Shown: one piece after another, positions 6,989 through 15,109 of the stretch | Layout of the letters: every line of letters begins with the position of its first letter | How positions within the stretch are numbered: position 1 is the stretch's first letter | Source: a virus | DNA: 31,098 nucleotides | Virus record (IMG/VR): IMGVR_UViG_3300025770_000065 | Location: 1 to 31,098 of that record | Direction: 5' to 3' (one strand) | The notes under the pieces: generated by a model | Databases searched by the model: none | The model's input: the letters and a program-made list of their open reading frames with translations, nothing else | What the model was told of the DNA's origin: nothing | Made by a program: the position numbers and the translations under genes

Positions 6989-7594
6989 GTGAAATCACCT
7001 TATAACTTTATGGTTACCCCGGCAGAAGGGAGATCTACTAATGTTAGAGAAGTGGGGGATGCAAAACTTATTCTTAACTCAGACATGCAGAACCATCAGT
7101 ATGTCAGCAGAGAAGGTGTGGTCGTAGAGCCGCCTATCATGGGCTCTAAGGGCTTATTATCCGGAGATAAGGTGATTTTGCACCACAACGTATTCAGACG
7201 CTTCAGGGACGTCCGCGGCAATGAACGAAATAGCACTAGCTATTTTAATGAAGACACATTCTTCTGCCAACCGGACCAGATATTCTTGTACAAAAGAAGT
7301 AACGAGTGGAAGGCCGTAGAGGGCTTCTGCTTTGTAAAGCCACTAAAATCTAATGACGAAACCACGTTAGACAAAGAGCATCCGCACAAGGGGATTATCA
7401 AGTACACTGATAAGACAATAGCGGGGATGGGTATTGTAGAGGGCGATGTTGTTGGTTTCACCCCAGACAGTGAGTATGAGTTTATGGTCGATGGCCAGCG
7501 CTTGTATAGGATCCGTTCAGGGGATATTTCTATTAAATATGAGCGCAAAGGAAACGAAAGAGAGTATAATCAAAGCTGGTCGCAAGGCAATTGA
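6989..7594 (+). CDS. Tandem GroES-like (co-chaperonin-type) protein
   Basis: A 201-residue protein starting at GTG 6989; the ATG at 7010 would cut into the first strand. It appears to hold two related beta-barrel modules. Module 1, residues ~7-101, runs FMVTP ... REGVVVEPP ... LSGDKVILHHNVFR. Module 2, ~113-184, runs CFVKPL ... KGIIKYT ... GDVVGFTPDSEYEFMVDGQ ... RSGDI. Module 2 lines up with the C-terminal half of E. coli GroES (RGEVLAVG ... VGDIVIFNDGYGVKSEK ... SESDI). T4 gp31 is the known precedent for a phage co-chaperonin used in capsid protein folding. The last 17 residues are overprinted by the start of the next gene. The GroES likeness is my alignment by eye; the packaging-side location fits a head assembly helper but does not prove it. 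Confidence 0.55.
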   Translation: MKSPYNFMVTPAEGRSTNVREVGDAKLILNSDMQNHQYVSREGVVVEPPIMGSKGLLSGDKVILHHNVFRRFRDVRGNERNSTSYFNEDTFFCQPDQIFLYKRSNEWKAVEGFCFVKPLKSNDETTLDKEHPHKGIIKYTDKTIAGMGIVEGDVVGFTPDSEYEFMVDGQRLYRIRSGDISIKYERKGNEREYNQSWSQGN

Positions 7595-7814
7595 GGAGTT
7601 AGTTAAAGTGGCCCATGAGCCTATCGTAGATTCAGAGGATGACCTCAGTGCCGACAAGTTGAAGAATGCAGCAGCTACAAAAAAGCTCGCTATCTTCGAC
7701 GCGTTTGAGATTCTAAATAGAATCGAGGAAGAGGAGTCTATGATAACCGGTAAGCCTGTAAACAAGGGAACAACTGAATCCTTTAGCGGGTTTGCGGAAA
7801 AGCGATCTAAGTAA
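7539..7814 (+). CDS. Candidate small terminase subunit
   Basis: A 91-residue, highly helical protein. I chose ATG 7539; upstream in-frame codons would overlap the GroES-like gene by much more and give an unlikely N-terminus. It overlaps that gene by 56 nt, and its stop overlaps the large terminase start as TAATG. Visible pieces are KETKESIIKAGRKAIEELV, then DKLKNAAATKKLAIFDAFEI and LNRIEEEESM. Small terminases bind the packaging start site on DNA and regulate the large subunit; they are short, helical, poorly conserved and lie directly upstream of it, as here. The call rests on position, size and helix content; no clear helix-turn-helix can be claimed. Confidence 0.5.
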   Translation: MSAKETKESIIKAGRKAIEELVKVAHEPIVDSEDDLSADKLKNAAATKKLAIFDAFEILNRIEEEESMITGKPVNKGTTESFSGFAEKRSK

Positions 7815-10042
7815 TGTACAAACAGACACTAGTGCGTACGGTTCAACCCCTTAAGCTATCGACGGTGAGTCGCATGAATGCAGCTAAGAAGTGGGAATAC
7901 GGATATGACAAGGAGCATGATATCATTGTTATCAGTAAAACCGGTCAGATTGGAGAGATATATGATATTCAAGGGCTAGTTGTTGCCTTACCTAAGGTTA
8001 AGAAAGCGGAGAAGGATAATAATTTAGGGAAAAACAAATGGATAGCCACGCAGTATCCAGAGGAGTTGAAGAACATTAAGAATATATTTGACTGGAAAAA
8101 ATATCCAGAGGCCTTTAAGGAAGAATGGGAAGACTATATAAACAATGAATTTAAAAGGCGTGACGAAGGCTACTGGTTTTCTAATAAAGGTGTTGACACT
8201 TATATTACTGGTAGCCACTACATGTACCTTCAGTGGTCCAAAACAGACGTCGGCAAACCAGACTTTAGAGAGGCAAACAGACTCTTCTTTATATTCTGGG
8301 AAGCATGCAAAGCGGACGTGAGAAGCTATGGCATGTGCTACCTTAAGAATAGACGGAGTGGCTTCAGCTTCATGTCAAGTGCTGAGACCGTAAACCAAGC
8401 TACTATTTCTTCAGACTCCAGGTTTGGTATTTTGTCTAAGTCGGGTTCTGATGCTAAGAAGATGTTCACGGATAAGGTTGTTCCTATGTCGGTCAACTAT
8501 CCATTTTTCTTTAAGCCCATACAGGATGGTATGGACAGACCTAAATCTGAACTTGCTTACAGGGTTCCGGCGTCTAAGTTTACGCGTAAGTCTTTACACA
8601 CACACTCGGATCTCGAGGCGCTACAGGGGCTAGATACGACTATCGATTGGAAGAATACAGGAGATAACTCCTATGATGGCGAGAAACTAAAGTTATTGGT
8701 GCATGATGAGAGCGGTAAGTGGGAGAAGCCTGATAACATATTAAACAACTGGCGGGTTACAAAAACTTGTCTTCGTTTGGGTAGCCGTATTATCGGCAAG
8801 TGTTTAATGGGTAGCACTTCAAATGCGCTAGACAAAGGAGGTAATAACTTCAAAGGGCTGTTTGAGGGATCAAACGTTTCGAAGAGAAACCGCAACGGAC
8901 AAACAAAGTCTGGATTATACAGCTTGTTTATTCCCATGGAGTGGAACTACGAGGGGTTTATCGATGAGCACGGCATGCCGGTCTTCGACACGCCTGCAGA
9001 GGATGTTTACGGTCCATTTGGTGAGGTTGTAGATGTGGGGGTTATAGAACATTGGGAAAACGAAGTTGAAGGTCTTAAAGAGGACCAGGACGGGTTGAAT
9101 GAATTCTACCGTCAATTTCCTAGGTCGACGGAGCATGCTTTTCGAGACGAAACAAAAGATAGTATATTTAATCTAGCAAAAATCTACGATCAGATTGATT
9201 ATAACGAAGACTTGCGTAATACTAATGTAGTGAGTACTGGTAATTTTCAGTGGGAGGACGGCATCAAAGATTCTAGGGTTGTGTTTAACCCTGATGCAAA
9301 AGGAAGGTTTAAGCTCTCGTGGATTCCGCCACTAGCCATACAAAATAGCGTGGTGGTTAAGAATGGGGTTAAGTGTCCCGGTAACGAGCACATGGGCGCA
9401 TTTGGATGTGACTCATATGACATATCCGGAACTACAGATGGCAGAGGCTCTAAAGGAGCGTTGCACGGTTTGACAAGATTCTCTATGGAGGATTGCCCGC
9501 CAAACCAGTTTTTCTTAGAATACGTTGCCCGCCCTCAAACAGCGGAGATGTTTTTCGAAGATGTTCTTATGGCGCTAGTGTTCTACGGGATGCCGCTATT
9601 AGCAGAGAACAACAAGCCTCGACTGTTGTATTACCTACGCAGGCGAGGATACCGAGGATTCTCAATGAACCGCCCAGACAAAGCTATTAATAAGCTTTCG
9701 GTAACGGAAAGAGAAATAGGTGGAATACCTAACTCGAGTGAAGATATTAAGCAGGCACACGCTGCAGCGATTGAGATGTATATACAAAACTTCGTGGGAC
9801 TCAAGGAAGACGGGTCATGCGGAACCATGTACTTCAACAGAACGCTAAACGATTGGAGTAAATTTGATATAACAAAGCGTACTAAGTTTGACGCTGCGAT
9901 CAGTTCAGGACTAGCTATTATGGCCTGCAACAAACATTTATATACGCCGAGTAATAAAATTGAAAGAGAACAAGTAAACATAAGCATGGCCCAGTACTCT
10001 AATACTGGATCACGATCAAGAATAATTAACAATTATGGCTGA
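7814..10042 (+). CDS. terL: Terminase large subunit (packaging ATPase-nuclease)
   Basis: A 742-residue motor that pumps DNA into the head through the portal and cuts it. The ATPase half shows a P-loop-position segment LKNRRSGFSFMSSAE (178-191), Walker B LLVHDE (294-299, D298 E299) and coupling motif MGSTSNA (332-338). The nuclease half shows GCDSYD (D533), FFLEYVARP (E569) and KFDAAISSGLAIMA (D693), fitting the acidic triad of the RNase H-like fold. The lysine normally following Gly in Walker A is replaced by Phe. The SGFSFM ... DSRFGILSKSGSDAKKMFTD region and the ~740-residue length match my memory of crAss-like terminases. Translation is coupled to neighbours: TAATG with the preceding gene and an 8-nt overlap with the portal. 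Confidence 0.92.
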   Translation: MYKQTLVRTVQPLKLSTVSRMNAAKKWEYGYDKEHDIIVISKTGQIGEIYDIQGLVVALPKVKKAEKDNNLGKNKWIATQYPEELKNIKNIFDWKKYPEAFKEEWEDYINNEFKRRDEGYWFSNKGVDTYITGSHYMYLQWSKTDVGKPDFREANRLFFIFWEACKADVRSYGMCYLKNRRSGFSFMSSAETVNQATISSDSRFGILSKSGSDAKKMFTDKVVPMSVNYPFFFKPIQDGMDRPKSELAYRVPASKFTRKSLHTHSDLEALQGLDTTIDWKNTGDNSYDGEKLKLLVHDESGKWEKPDNILNNWRVTKTCLRLGSRIIGKCLMGSTSNALDKGGNNFKGLFEGSNVSKRNRNGQTKSGLYSLFIPMEWNYEGFIDEHGMPVFDTPAEDVYGPFGEVVDVGVIEHWENEVEGLKEDQDGLNEFYRQFPRSTEHAFRDETKDSIFNLAKIYDQIDYNEDLRNTNVVSTGNFQWEDGIKDSRVVFNPDAKGRFKLSWIPPLAIQNSVVVKNGVKCPGNEHMGAFGCDSYDISGTTDGRGSKGALHGLTRFSMEDCPPNQFFLEYVARPQTAEMFFEDVLMALVFYGMPLLAENNKPRLLYYLRRRGYRGFSMNRPDKAINKLSVTEREIGGIPNSSEDIKQAHAAAIEMYIQNFVGLKEDGSCGTMYFNRTLNDWSKFDITKRTKFDAAISSGLAIMACNKHLYTPSNKIEREQVNISMAQYSNTGSRSRIINNYG

Positions 10043-12443
10043 GTCAGTTACAAATAGTTATTTCCCATCCCAGACCGCGGGCGACAAAGAGAAAGCTTCT
10101 CATGAGTACGGGTTAAAGGTTAGCTCCGCTATTGAGCGCGAGTGGTTTAACGGAGCCAGCGGCTCTAATAAATACGCATCCACTGGGGATTCGTTTCATC
10201 TGTTGCGTCTTTACGCTCGGGGAGAACAACCCATCGGGAAATACAAAGATGAGCTATCGATCAACGGGGATCTATCTTATTTGAACCTGGACTGGAAGCC
10301 CGTACCCATTATCTCAAAGTTTGTTGACATTGTAGTCAACGGGATCTCAGAACGAGCTTTCCAAGTAAAAACATTTACACAAGACCAGCACGGAATGAAT
10401 AAGCGCTCAGCTTATATGAAATCAGTGCTTAAGGATATGCGCTCTGCCCCAATGCTCAACGCCATACTAGCGGGTACTAATATTAACCTATACGAGAACA
10501 ACCCAGCTGAGTTGCCTGGCTCGAAAGAGGAGTTGGATCTGCACATGCAGCTTAACTACAAGCAAGGTGTGGAAATTGCAGCGGAGCAAGCTATTAGTGT
10601 TACATTAGCGGATAATCGTTATGATGACGTCAAGAAACGAATCACTAAGGATCTAACCGTTATCGGTATTGGTGCCGTCAAGCATAATTTTAACGAGAGC
10701 ACAGGTGTGGAAATCAACTATGTTGACCCCGCTAACTTAGTATACTCCGCAACGGACTCTCCTTATTTTGAAGACATTTATTATGTAGGAGAAGTTAAGG
10801 AAATCCCCGTGAACGAATTGATGAAGATTTATCCAGATATGGATCTAAGTGAAATCGATAAGAGTTCTAGGACTTCAAAGTTTGGTAACGGTTCTTCGTC
10901 TCGGGATCGGGCGGACAACAATTTTGTTAAAGTATTGTATTTTAATTACAAGACATTCGCGAACGAAGTGTACAAGCTTAAAACAACAGGCTCTGGCGGG
11001 AGTAAGATTATCAAAAAAGATGATACCTTCAATCCTCCTGTGTCTGAAACTATGGAATATTCCAAGCTATCTCGCTCAATAGAGGTCGTTTACGAAGGGG
11101 TAAAAGTAGTCGGCAGTGATGTACTGCTGGAATGGGGAGTTGCGGAAAATATGACTCGCCCTAAGAGTGATAGCACTAAAGTACGCATGAACTATAGCAT
11201 TTGCGCACCAAGTATGTACCGCGGTAAGATTGAAAGCTTAGTCGGTAGAGTAACGGGCTTTGCGGATATGATCCAGCTCACTCACCTTAAACTACAACAA
11301 GTCTTATCAAGAATGGTACCAGACGGCGTTTACCTAGACGCAGACGGGCTATCGGAGATTGACTTAGGCAACGGAACAAATTACAACCCGCAGGAAGCAC
11401 TTAATATGTTCTTCCAAACAGGTAGTGTTATCGGGCGCTCCATGACGGCTGACGGTGAACTGAACCACGGCAAGGTTCCAATTCAGGAATTACAATCCGG
11501 GGCGGGAAGCAACAAAATCAATGTACTCGTCAACACGTACAACTATTACCTTCAAATGATCCGTGATGTTACCGGATTGAATGAAGCTCGTGACGGCTCT
11601 ACTCCAGATGAGAGAGCACTAGTAGGTGTGCAGAAGATCGCAGCAGCGAATTCCAACACAGCCACACGTCATATCTTAAACGCGGGATTATTGCTAACCG
11701 CCGAGTTAGTAGAGGGTATCACCCTACGCATCGCAGACATTATTGAGTATGCCCCCGCAAAAGAAGCATTCATTCAAAAGATTGGGGCTCACAACGTGGG
11801 CATCCTGGAAGAGCTGAACGAATTGCATATCCACGACTTTGGTATCTTCTTAGAGCTTGTGCCGGACGAAGAAGAAAAAGCATTATTGGAGAATAACATC
11901 CAAGTAGCACTAGCCCAGCAAGGCATCGACCTTGAGGACGCAATTGACATTCGCGAGGTGCGTAACCTTAAGCTAGCTAACCAGTTGCTTAAGTTGCGTC
12001 GCAAGCAGAAGCACGAGCGTGATCAGCAAGCACAGCAGCAGAATATCCAAGCACAATCGCAAGCTAATATGCAGGCACAGCAAGCAGCAGCACAGCTGGA
12101 CATTCAGAAACAGCAAGCTATCGGACAAGTGGAGGCTCAATTGGAGCAGATGAAAGCGCAGCTCGATTCCCAGAAGCTATCGCAGGAAGGAGCTCTCAAG
12201 AAGGAACTAATGGAATATGAATTCCAGCTTAATATGCAGCTTCGTCAGATGGAAGCCCAAACGTTAAAAGGTCGTGACGACCAAAAAGAAGACCGCAAGG
12301 ACAAGCGCACTAAACTTCAAGCCTCTCAACAGAGTGAGCTTATTGATCAGCGCAAAAATAATAAACCACCAAAGGATTTTGAATCCTCAGGAAATGACAT
12401 ACTAGGCGGTGGTTTTGGCTTAGGTTCTTTTGATCCTAAGTAA
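10035..12443 (+). CDS. Portal protein
   Basis: An 802-residue protein, the size of portals in crAss-like phages. It would form the dodecameric ring at one head vertex through which DNA passes. The N-terminal and central parts fit a portal: YLNLDWKPVPIISKFVDIVV (~residues 80-100), DPANLVYSA, and a long helical clip/stem region around YNYYLQMIRDVTGLNEARDG (~500-520). From ~residue 656 the C-terminus is a Gln/Ala-rich helix (QQAQQQNIQAQSQANMQAQQ and onward to ~775), the barrel-type coiled coil seen in some podovirus portals. It overlaps the terminase by 8 nt. The identification follows from synteny and sequence character; I could not align it. Confidence 0.9.
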   Translation: MAESVTNSYFPSQTAGDKEKASHEYGLKVSSAIEREWFNGASGSNKYASTGDSFHLLRLYARGEQPIGKYKDELSINGDLSYLNLDWKPVPIISKFVDIVVNGISERAFQVKTFTQDQHGMNKRSAYMKSVLKDMRSAPMLNAILAGTNINLYENNPAELPGSKEELDLHMQLNYKQGVEIAAEQAISVTLADNRYDDVKKRITKDLTVIGIGAVKHNFNESTGVEINYVDPANLVYSATDSPYFEDIYYVGEVKEIPVNELMKIYPDMDLSEIDKSSRTSKFGNGSSSRDRADNNFVKVLYFNYKTFANEVYKLKTTGSGGSKIIKKDDTFNPPVSETMEYSKLSRSIEVVYEGVKVVGSDVLLEWGVAENMTRPKSDSTKVRMNYSICAPSMYRGKIESLVGRVTGFADMIQLTHLKLQQVLSRMVPDGVYLDADGLSEIDLGNGTNYNPQEALNMFFQTGSVIGRSMTADGELNHGKVPIQELQSGAGSNKINVLVNTYNYYLQMIRDVTGLNEARDGSTPDERALVGVQKIAAANSNTATRHILNAGLLLTAELVEGITLRIADIIEYAPAKEAFIQKIGAHNVGILEELNELHIHDFGIFLELVPDEEEKALLENNIQVALAQQGIDLEDAIDIREVRNLKLANQLLKLRRKQKHERDQQAQQQNIQAQSQANMQAQQAAAQLDIQKQQAIGQVEAQLEQMKAQLDSQKLSQEGALKKELMEYEFQLNMQLRQMEAQTLKGRDDQKEDRKDKRTKLQASQQSELIDQRKNNKPPKDFESSGNDILGGGFGLGSFDPK

Positions 12444-12476
12444 TATACAATTTGTATAATCTTATAATATCATATC
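12444..12476 (+). promoter_or_regulatory. A/T-rich leader with palindrome before the scaffold candidate
   Basis: This 33-nt gap contains the palindrome TATACA-ATT-TGTATA (12444-12458) and two TATAAT hexamers (12455-12460 and 12463-12468). It also holds ATCTTATAA (12459-12467), placed exactly 9 nt before the ATG. The same ATCTTATAA-N9-ATG arrangement precedes the gene at 15110. It may hold a late promoter or a translation-initiation leader. The Bacteroidota -7 consensus (TAnnTTTG) is only approximated by TACAATTTG, which has one base too many. Confidence 0.35.
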
Positions 12477-13622
12477 ATGTCTAAACAAGAAGATCTCATA
12501 GCTGAGGAACCGGCTATTGAGGATACCGCAGCCCCTGAGGCTGAAGTAGTGGAACAAGAGGAAGCTCCTGAAGCCACTAAGAAAACAACAGTAACCGAAG
12601 ACGGAACATTTGTCGTTAATTTAAGCGATGATCCAGTTGAAGAAACTGTTGAAGCAGAAACCTCTGAAAACGAGGAACAACAAGAGGACACCCCTACTCT
12701 AGAGTTGGTGGTAGATTCTGAAGAAGAAATTAGTAAAGTGGAAGTGGATGCTGCCGAGGAGGTTGAGAAACCCGTCGAACAGCCCGCTACAGAAGCTTTG
12801 CCTGAAGGCGTCCAGAAGTTGGTTGATTTCATGGCGGAAACAGGAGGTAGTCTTGAGGACTACGTTATGTTAAACCGTGATGTCTCTCAGTTGGACGACA
12901 AAGCCCTGTTGCACGAGTTCTATAGTCGTACAAAGTCTCATTTGAATAAAGAGGAAATTAACTTCCTTATCGAGGATAACTTCGATTACGATGAGGACCT
13001 AGACTCAGACCGTGATATCAGGCGAAAGAAATTGGCGTTTAAAGAAGAAGTCAATGCTGCCAGTAAACATGTAACTGAAATGCGCGAAAAGTATTACAGC
13101 GACATTAAAGCTGACCCCCGTTTAACCGAGGATCAGGCAAAAGCAGTGGACTTTTTTAATAGACACAATAAAGAAGCGGACGAGATATCCACAGAGAGGG
13201 AGCGATTGAACGGCATTTTTAACAAACAAACAGATAAGGTTTTCGGAGAGGACTTCAAAGGTTTTGAATTTCAGGTAGGGGAACAAAAATATAGGTTTAA
13301 CGTTAAGAATGTAGATAGCGTAAAGGAAACACAAGGTGACATTAAGAACGTATTCAAGAAGTTTCTTGGAAAAACGGGAGAAATGACAGATGCTAAAGGT
13401 TACCATAAAGCTTTGTTCGCAGCAACTAATCCAGATGTCGTCGCTAACCATTTTTACGAACAAGGGAAGGCTGATGCTATTAAACACAGTACAGCTGCTT
13501 CTAAAAATATCAATATGGATCCGAGAGGGGGACATAACAAAGTTGATAATGCGGGAGCCTTTAAAGCAAGGGTAGTTAGCGGAGATGATACCTCCAAGCT
13601 TAGGATTAAACTAAGTAAATAA
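12477..13622 (+). CDS. Candidate scaffolding protein between portal and capsid
   Basis: A 381-residue protein. Residues 1-115 are extremely Glu/Asp-rich and low-complexity, hence disordered. The rest is charged and largely helical, including KEEVNAASKHVTEMREKYYS and LTEDQAKAVDFFNRHNKEAD. The C-terminus is basic (SKLRIKLSK). An acidic, helical protein encoded between portal and capsid, with a basic end able to touch the capsid lattice, is the usual profile of an internal scaffold. No protease is visible nearby. The same slot is occupied by a protein of similar kind in crAss-like genomes, which supports synteny rather than proving function. Confidence 0.6.
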   Translation: MSKQEDLIAEEPAIEDTAAPEAEVVEQEEAPEATKKTTVTEDGTFVVNLSDDPVEETVEAETSENEEQQEDTPTLELVVDSEEEISKVEVDAAEEVEKPVEQPATEALPEGVQKLVDFMAETGGSLEDYVMLNRDVSQLDDKALLHEFYSRTKSHLNKEEINFLIEDNFDYDEDLDSDRDIRRKKLAFKEEVNAASKHVTEMREKYYSDIKADPRLTEDQAKAVDFFNRHNKEADEISTERERLNGIFNKQTDKVFGEDFKGFEFQVGEQKYRFNVKNVDSVKETQGDIKNVFKKFLGKTGEMTDAKGYHKALFAATNPDVVANHFYEQGKADAIKHSTAASKNINMDPRGGHNKVDNAGAFKARVVSGDDTSKLRIKLSK

Positions 13623-13638
13623 ACTAAAATAAATTAAA

Positions 13639-15027
13639 ATGGCAACATTTAATGCGGGCGTCGACCTAAATGCGGTACCAGCCCCAGTAAAACAAGCCCT
13701 TTCGGGCAACTATTTGGACTTCCATAGTGGAGCCGCCGCCGGATGGGCGCAACAGCACCTACCCGAGCTATATGAAAAAGAAGTAGAGCGTTACGGCAAT
13801 CGTTCCGTAGCTTCCTTCTTGCGCATGGTAGGCGCTGAACTACCTATGACTTCTGACCAGGTTATTTGGTCTGAGCAGGGTCGTTTGCACCTCGCTTATG
13901 AAGGCGCTACTGTTGTAGGCACAGACTCTACTAACCTCGGAGACAACCTCACCGTGACTGGACACGCAATTCGCGTTGGCCAAACGGTGGTTATTAGCGA
14001 TGGCACTAACACTGTTAAAGCTTATGTCCATTACACGGCTACCAACCAGGTAAACGTGAAGACTTATGCTGCTGCTGATTTATTGGCTGCTGGAATTGCA
14101 GACAATGCAACAGTTAAGTTGTTTGTGTATGGTTCTGAGTTCTCTAAAGGAACTACAGGAATGAACGGAGCTGTTGAGCCTTCTTTCAAGTCATTCACTA
14201 ACAAGCCAATCATCATCAAGGACAAGTATGAGGTCTCCGGATCTGACGCTTCTCAGATTGGTTGGGTTGAGATTTCTGGTGAAGGTGGTCAGAGTGGTTA
14301 TATGTGGTACCTAAAAGGTGAAGGCGACACTCGCGTTCGTTTTGAGGACTACCTAGAGATGGCGATGGTTGAAGGTGAACTTGCAGCAACTAGTTCTGGT
14401 GCTTCCGGTACTGTTGAAGGTACGGAAGGTCTTTTCGCAGCTATCACTAAGCGTGGTCACAAAATGTCTGGTGGATTCAGTGGCAACACTGCATCAGCGT
14501 TGTCTGACTTTGACGAAGTGTTGAAGAAGTTCGACAAGCAGGGAGCGATTGAGGAGAACATGTTGTTCTTGGATCGTGAGTCTGCGTTGAACATTGATGA
14601 CATGGTTGCAGGTCTTAATGCTGGCTACAGTGGAGGTACATCTTACGGTGTATTCAACAATAGCGAGAATATGGCTCTAAACCTTGGCTTCAGCGGTTTC
14701 CGTCGCGGTTCTTATGACTTCTACAAAACTGACTGGAAGTATCTTAACGATGCATCCACTCGCGGTTTGATTGATGACGTTAACGGTGTTATCGTACCTG
14801 CTGGAACTAGCTCTGTCTATGACCAGAACATGGGTAAGAACATCAAGCGTCCATTCTTGCACGTTCGCTATCGCGCCTCTCAGGCCGATGACCGTCGCAT
14901 GAAATCTTGGATCACTGGTTCAGTTGGTGGAAACATCACTTCTGACCTTGATGCACTTGAAGTACACTACTTGTCTGAGCGTTGTCTCGTTGTACAAGGA
15001 GCTAACAACTTCATGCTACTCGTCTAA
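13639..15027 (+). CDS. Major capsid protein
   Basis: A 462-residue protein of the size and character of HK97-fold capsid proteins in crAss-like phages. The first ~70 residues are helical (GWAQQHLPELYEKEVERYG). Residues ~90-170 form a Val/Thr-rich beta segment (TGHAIRVGQTVVISDG) that may be an inserted surface domain. The C-terminal ~55 residues, with PFLHVRYRAS, DDRRMKSWITGSVGG, LDALEVHYLSERCLVVQG and ANNF, match my memory of crAss-like capsids closely. Codon use is regular and the G+C content (89 of 180 bases sampled) is higher than in the adhesin cassette. The leader is purely A/T. A strong hairpin terminator follows 18 nt after the stop, which should set capsid mRNA dosage. Confidence 0.92.
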   Translation: MATFNAGVDLNAVPAPVKQALSGNYLDFHSGAAAGWAQQHLPELYEKEVERYGNRSVASFLRMVGAELPMTSDQVIWSEQGRLHLAYEGATVVGTDSTNLGDNLTVTGHAIRVGQTVVISDGTNTVKAYVHYTATNQVNVKTYAAADLLAAGIADNATVKLFVYGSEFSKGTTGMNGAVEPSFKSFTNKPIIIKDKYEVSGSDASQIGWVEISGEGGQSGYMWYLKGEGDTRVRFEDYLEMAMVEGELAATSSGASGTVEGTEGLFAAITKRGHKMSGGFSGNTASALSDFDEVLKKFDKQGAIEENMLFLDRESALNIDDMVAGLNAGYSGGTSYGVFNNSENMALNLGFSGFRRGSYDFYKTDWKYLNDASTRGLIDDVNGVIVPAGTSSVYDQNMGKNIKRPFLHVRYRASQADDRRMKSWITGSVGGNITSDLDALEVHYLSERCLVVQGANNFMLLV

Positions 15028-15045
15028 GACGAAAACTGTAAGTAA

Positions 15046-15086
15046 TTTACCCTCGGCTTCACGGTCGGGGGTAAACCTTACTTTTC
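15046..15086 (+). terminator. Hairpin terminator after the capsid gene
   Basis: A 12-bp stem, TTTACCCTCGGC (15046-15057) with GTCGGGGGTAAA (15064-15075), contains two G-U pairs and closes a 6-nt loop TTCACG. A short T-rich tract, ctTTTct, ends at 15086. It lies wholly between the capsid stop and the next gene. It is the clearest intrinsic terminator in the window; some read-through is needed for downstream genes unless they have their own promoter. Confidence 0.75.
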
Positions 15087-15109
15087 TAATTATCTTATAA
15101 AATTATATT

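Noticed and set aside
7446-7538. Longer N-terminus from upstream starts for the small-terminase candidate
   Set aside because: The extra residues are a frame shadow of the GroES-like gene; the ATG at 7539 begins the helical family-like sequence.
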